The translations under genes and the position numbers were made by a program. Of a stretch of 12,150 bases of DNA, positions 9,046 through 12,150 are shown piece after piece (position 1 is the stretch's first letter; each line of letters starts with the position of its first letter). Source of the stretch: Phlegmacium glaucopus (lineage: Eukaryota; Basidiomycota; Agaricomycetes; Agaricales; Cortinariaceae); contig MU130569.1 of the NCBI GenBank assembly GCA_015039465.1, positions 1 through 12,150 of the forward strand, read 5' to 3'. The notes beneath the pieces were generated by a model that ran no database searches, was not told where the DNA came from, and saw nothing but the letters and a program-made list of their open reading frames with translations.

Positions 9046-9384
9046 TTCGGAGCGATGGCGGGTGCTGGTGAAGGTCTAGATTAGACTCGAGCGCTTGAGC
9101 GCTTGAAGGGTAATCTGTTCATCCTCGCTATGTCTCTCAGCTGCCAAACTAGGTCCAGAAAGGGCCATCCGTATTTAAGAAACGAATGCAGAATCAAGTA
9201 AATCTGAATCCTTGTCAACACAGACCGCGCATAGTGGTTGGTTCTAAAGAGGTTATACGAAAGACACAATAGACTTGTGAGTCTGTTGTTGACCCCGATT
9301 GACATCATTCTCGGGTATTGGCGGACTCCCAAATTGAAGCTTACATCATGGACCTACCTCTTTGTCATGAGTTGTGATGACATC
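9046..9384. other. Unassigned spacer between two divergent chs fragments
   Basis: A minus-strand frame of 83 codons (9081-9332) is open but resembles nothing I recognise; it has hydrophobic parts (RIQIYLILHSFLKYGWPF) and could be a degraded membrane-protein exon. The octamer GAGCGCTT is repeated twice in tandem at 9089-9104, near the break of copy 2. The 26 bp motif shared with 987-1012 lies at 9325-9350, near the break of copy 3. Confidence 0.35.
9325..9350 (+). repeat. 26 bp motif identical to 987-1012
   Basis: The sequence starting ACTCCCAAATTGAAGC is identical at 987-1012 and 9325-9350, in the same orientation. Both copies lie next to the N-terminal break of a catalytic-core-deleted chs fragment (copy 1 and copy 3), but because those fragments point in opposite directions the motif is inverted relative to the gene. 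Weaker similarity continues for about 25 bp to the right. Confidence 0.75.
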
Positions 9385-10855
9385 TTGAACTCATAACACG
9401 TCTTTAATTCCCACCATAGTGGGCATGTGACGGTTAATACGCTTGCTCGGACGCCTAAGAATTTCGAGGATGTTGAACTGTTAGCGCGAAATGTTTCGGG
9501 GAAGGTTGCAAACGCACCCGGATATGGAGAGTGAGAATTGGTATAAGGGATATGTTTCACCCGAAGATGCAGACTATGAGGAAGGGCCCTTTGGTTTTGT
9601 CAAAAGGATCGATTGCTGCTGCTGCTGTTGATACTGATATCGCCAAGTAAGTATTCATTTACGGTTTGGATTTACTAACTCATTTGTCTTCCAGAATTGT
9701 GGGGTATCTACAACAACACAATCTGCGATCTCACCGACTATGTCTGGTTTCTTGGTCTCACTTAAAACTCACCCGCATTCGCATTTCTCAACTCTGACTC
9801 GAGGGATGTATTCAAAATAGATCTGGTCAAGATGTAACGCAACTTTGAACAAGCAAGTTATGAATACGACTTCGAGAGCGCAGCATTTGGCCTGTTTTAA
9901 TACTGTGTTTTTATCGGGTGACGTGGATTTCAGGAAGACGGCTAGATGTCAAGTGCAAAATTGGTTATTTCGGCGTTGCTTATGGCTTCTATTGAGAGAA
10001 TTCATGCTCGTCGGTTGGATGGCGTCTATCTCCTTTCGTAAGTCTCTTATTCACCATAAGCCTCGCTGACGTACTACGTCCAACTTATCTATCAGATATC
10101 CACCATACAGTCTCTTCTTCCCGATATATTTCTTCTGGTGTATGGATGAATCCGGTTGGGATAACACTCGTTTGGTCATCAGAGCAAGGATAAGAAGGTT
10201 GTTGTCAACGATGATGAAAAGTTTGATTCCTCTCAAAAAATTCAGTGGAACCGTCAAATATGTCAATCAGCAGTATTTCGTTCTATCCCACTCGTCTATA
10301 GGCATGGTAAACCGGTACTCGCCACTCTGATAATACTGGATATGATAGCAAGTCTCGGTCACGTTCTCAGATCCCGCGATCTCGACAGGGAACCGCCTCA
10401 TCCCCACAACCAAGCTTCTCCTTCGGGCGATTATTATCGCGATACCAAACTCACGTATAACTATAACCTCAAATCCCAATCTTGGCGGCAGTCAGCTTTC
10501 GCACAGGAACCTTTCGCATATTGGGGCTCAACCGCAACAAATGGCATCGTACGGCGCTCCACAGATCTCGGTGGCGGTCCCGGCTCAGCAACTGGTTCGG
10601 ATTATGGATATATGCCCATGACGATGATACCACAGATGGGGAATCAGAACACTGGGAGCCATGTATGGTATGATGCCTCCGAATGCCGTTCCCCGCAATA
10701 CGGTTATGTCTGGTATGAATATGTTTGGAAGCGGTGGGAGTATGAATGGTTCACAAGCTGGTGGTGTACCTCCGTCTTTACCACCTTTGAGAGGAGGCTT
10801 GCAACAACGGCCAATAGCGACTTCTGTTAATCTTTTCAGCCTTCACAAGGTCAAC
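9385..10855 (+). pseudogene. Chitin synthase fragment, copy 3, catalytic core deleted, with C-terminal tail
   Basis: The plus strand holds TPKNFEDVELLARNVSGKVA and ENWYKGYVSPEDADYEEGP (about 9450-9590), LVLSKGSIAAAAVDTDIAK, TARCQVQNW and LLMASI (about 9940-9995), then directly REFMLVGWM and, after an intron, YPPYSLFFPIYFFWCMDESGW (about 10096-10165) and LIPLKKFS. The C-terminal low-complexity tail follows (GDYYRDTKLTYNYN; NPNLGGSQLSHRN; MYGMMPPNAVPRNTVMSGMN; FGSGGSMNGSQAGG; QQRPIATSVNLF, ending at about 10855). The same catalytic-core deletion is seen in copy 1. Introns: 9647-9694 and 10038-10095, the latter the same length (58 bp) as its counterpart at 99-156. Frameshifts occur throughout, including a small deletion at NWLL. 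The C-terminal DEK_C-type domain usual in this family is missing. Confidence 0.86.
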
Positions 10856-11051
10856 TTAGCTATAGGTAATTATACTCTGACCGGAAACAGATGCTAGGCC
10901 AGGCTTAACATGATAAATCAATGTATACAGTGACTACGACATACCACATGCCGATTAGAGGATTAAGGTCACGGCTCTTATGTAATCAGGACGTCTCTCG
11001 CTCACCTACCTTGATCACTCTCAGTAAAAACGTTTCGTCAGGTGAAGTAAC
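10856..11051. other. Intergenic, nothing recognised
   Basis: About 200 bp with no frame longer than a few dozen codons and no repeat visible by eye. Confidence 0.4.
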
Positions 11052-11336
11052 ATGATAGTCACACCTAGTCATAGCTTTGTCATGGTATTACACATTTCTC
11101 GACTACTCCTTGACCCCAATTACACATTTTTAGACTACTCCTTGACCCCAATCCACTCAGTTCCAAATGTCCATTCAATGCTTGCTAGCCGATCTGGATT
11201 CCCATGCTTCCCAGCCCCCAAGTTTGAATATCTGACACGATCATCCTCTCAATTTCAATCTGAAAGTTATACGCGCAAGCTTTGTAAGTGTGGTTTGCCT
11301 TGCTCTCACGTCGTAAGGCTTCAACATATGGAATAG
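11052..11336 (+). CDS. Unrecognised short frame with a compact Cys/His motif
   Basis: A 94-codon frame ending CKCGLPCSHVVRLQHME. The CxCxxxCxH cluster (C78, C80, C84, H86) recalls the SWIM zinc finger (CxC...CxH) of MULE-type transposases, but the gap between the Cys pairs is shorter than in that family. A GTAAGT inside this segment could instead be a splice donor (11284). The N-terminal part includes a translated 32 bp tandem repeat (DYSLTPI-like), which argues against a conserved protein. It may be a transposase remnant or chance. Low confidence as a gene. Confidence 0.2.
   Translation: MIVTPSHSFVMVLHISRLLLDPNYTFLDYSLTPIHSVPNVHSMLASRSGFPCFPAPKFEYLTRSSSQFQSESYTRKLCKCGLPCSHVVRLQHME
11091..11154 (+). 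repeat. Two tandem copies of a 32 bp unit
   Basis: 11091-11122 and 11123-11154 each begin CACATTT and share GACTACTCCTTGACCCCAAT, differing at four or five positions. A small recent-looking duplication. Confidence 0.85.
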
Positions 11337-11347
11337 GAATTCTTTCT

Positions 11348-11752
11348 ATGCCACTTAAGAGAACAGAGTCCCTCATCTTCGAGCTCAGTTTTGCTGATGA
11401 ACAATCTGGGTCTGCCCCCCCAACCAATATACAAACTTCGTCATCTATACAAACTTCGTCATCTATACAAACTTCATCATCGATCCTATACCTATCGAAC
11501 CCATTGCCAGCTTCTACTCATAATTCAGCTTCTCAATGGATATCCCTACCACCACCTACCATGCGTGTACTCCCGAAATTGCTCTATGGAACCACTCACC
11601 AACCATCTCTGTTGGGTCCGAACCCACGCAAACCCTACCGTCATGTATCCCAGCGTTCGAGGCCAAAGCCAAACCTTTACCGCCAAGTGTTAATAGCCCG
11701 TGCAAAGAAAGCCGCCGAGATAATCAATGCCCGCCTTGTAACTGAGTCTTGA
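11348..11752 (+). CDS. Hypothetical Ser/Pro/basic-rich frame
   Basis: From ATG 11348 a frame of 134 codons runs to TGA 11750-11752. It has a Ser/Thr-rich part with three SIQTSS-type repeats, a middle part with LPPPTMRVLPKLLYGTTHQP, and a basic tail (PRKPYRHVSQRSRPKPNLYR, then RAKKAAEIINARL). Low-complexity and basic composition resembles linker tails that follow zinc fingers in some transposases, but I do not recognise a family. It overlaps the end of the preceding Cys/His frame in another phase, so the two may be exons of one decayed element or unrelated. Confidence 0.3.
   Translation: MPLKRTESLIFELSFADEQSGSAPPTNIQTSSSIQTSSSIQTSSSILYLSNPLPASTHNSASQWISLPPPTMRVLPKLLYGTTHQPSLLGPNPRKPYRHVSQRSRPKPNLYRQVLIARAKKAAEIINARLVTES
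11429..11482 (+). repeat. Three tandem copies of an 18 bp unit
   Basis: Units 11429-11446, 11447-11464 and 11465-11482 (ATACAAACTTCGTCATCT, the last with two changes) encode IQTSSS in the frame of the surrounding hypothetical protein. Length is a multiple of three, so the frame is kept. Confidence 0.9.
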
Positions 11753-12150
11753 GGTGATGGCAGAGATGAACTTGAGAGAGATGAACTTAATGAGGAACAT
11801 GAGCTGTGAAGTTGGGCACCATTGATATATTCAATAATTAATGGTTTCATCCAGTATGAAATAATTGCATCTGAATCAATTGAGAGTTACGACCTTAAGG
11901 CTAAAACGTGAAACATGATTGTATGATTGACTACAACAAATACAAGATGTGTCGAACGCAACGCAAACGCAACGCAAACAAAGATGAGTGAAACGATGGG
12001 AGGAGAGGAAGAGAGATAGAGTGAAGAACGGAAGATGAGGAGGAAGAATAAAAACGGGGAAGGGTAGAGCCATGCCTACCAGGGCCATGTGCTCATCATA
12101 GTATTGAGGGTTTGAAGACAAGACCCTACTGTTAGGCAGCGACACGGACC
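11753..12150. other. Unassigned right end; possible minus-strand exon at the edge
   Basis: Most of this is non-coding in appearance. 11769-11797 has two GAGATGAACTT copies, 11956-11980 a short AACGCAA repeat, and 11990-12065 is strongly purine-rich on the plus strand. On the minus strand 12145-12075 reads SLPNSRVLSSNPQYYDEHMA followed by LVG, where CTG/GTAGGC could be a splice donor at about 12088. This looks like the edge of an exon of a gene lying mostly outside the window, with the pyrimidine-rich minus strand as intron or 3' flank. I cannot name the protein. Confidence 0.25.

Noticed and set aside
1..10855. Three working chitin synthase genes
   Set aside because: None of the copies contains the catalytic domain, and all have frameshifts and stops.
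1..12150. CRISPR array, tRNA, rRNA or bacterial operon
   Set aside because: No regularly spaced repeats, no cloverleaf-type or rRNA sequence noticed, and introns plus gene families show a eukaryotic fungal origin.

Overview
The window looks like nuclear DNA of a filamentous basidiomycete, most likely an Agaricomycete. Four things point there: introns of about 48-61 bp with GT...AG ends, a NACHT NTPase of the type that is expanded in mushroom genomes, fragments of a myosin-domain chitin synthase, and a Gcn4-like bZIP. I see no bacterial operon structure, ribosome binding sites, tRNA or rRNA.

Layout from left to right. 1-986 (-): fragment of a chitin synthase (chs copy 1) with the catalytic core missing. 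987-1514: unassigned spacer. 1515-3229 (-): pseudogene of coatomer subunit beta' (Sec27/COPB2) that keeps four introns. 3230-3357: first copy of a ~130 bp repeat. 3358-3541 (+): fragment of a GDA1/CD39 nucleoside diphosphatase. 3750-6497 (+): a six-exon NACHT (NLR-like) gene, the only locus here that could encode a full protein, although one in-frame stop must be explained. 6497-6905 (+): remnant of a Gcn4/CPC1-type bZIP gene that starts at the NLR stop codon, followed by its probable 3' flank. 7313-7446: second copy of the ~130 bp repeat, in the same orientation as the first. 7447-9045 (-): chs copy 2, from the end of the myosin-like domain to just before the catalytic domain. 9385-10855 (+): chs copy 3, with the same catalytic-core deletion as copy 1 plus the C-terminal tail. 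11052-11752 (+): weak protein-like frames with a short Cys/His motif and two small tandem repeats. 11753-12150: no recognised gene.

The window is best read as a graveyard of host-gene fragments around one NLR-like gene. Parts of four unrelated conserved genes (chitin synthase three times, COPB2, GDA1, bZIP) lie next to each other. Introns survive in the chs and COPB2 pieces, so those pieces came from genomic DNA and not from mRNA. Two chs copies share the same internal deletion junction, so the deletion came before the duplication. This pattern suggests repeated segmental duplication or capture by a DNA mobile element. No complete transposase or terminal inverted repeat was found by eye, so the mechanism is unproven. 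Family assignments rest on recognised protein motifs, not on a database search.
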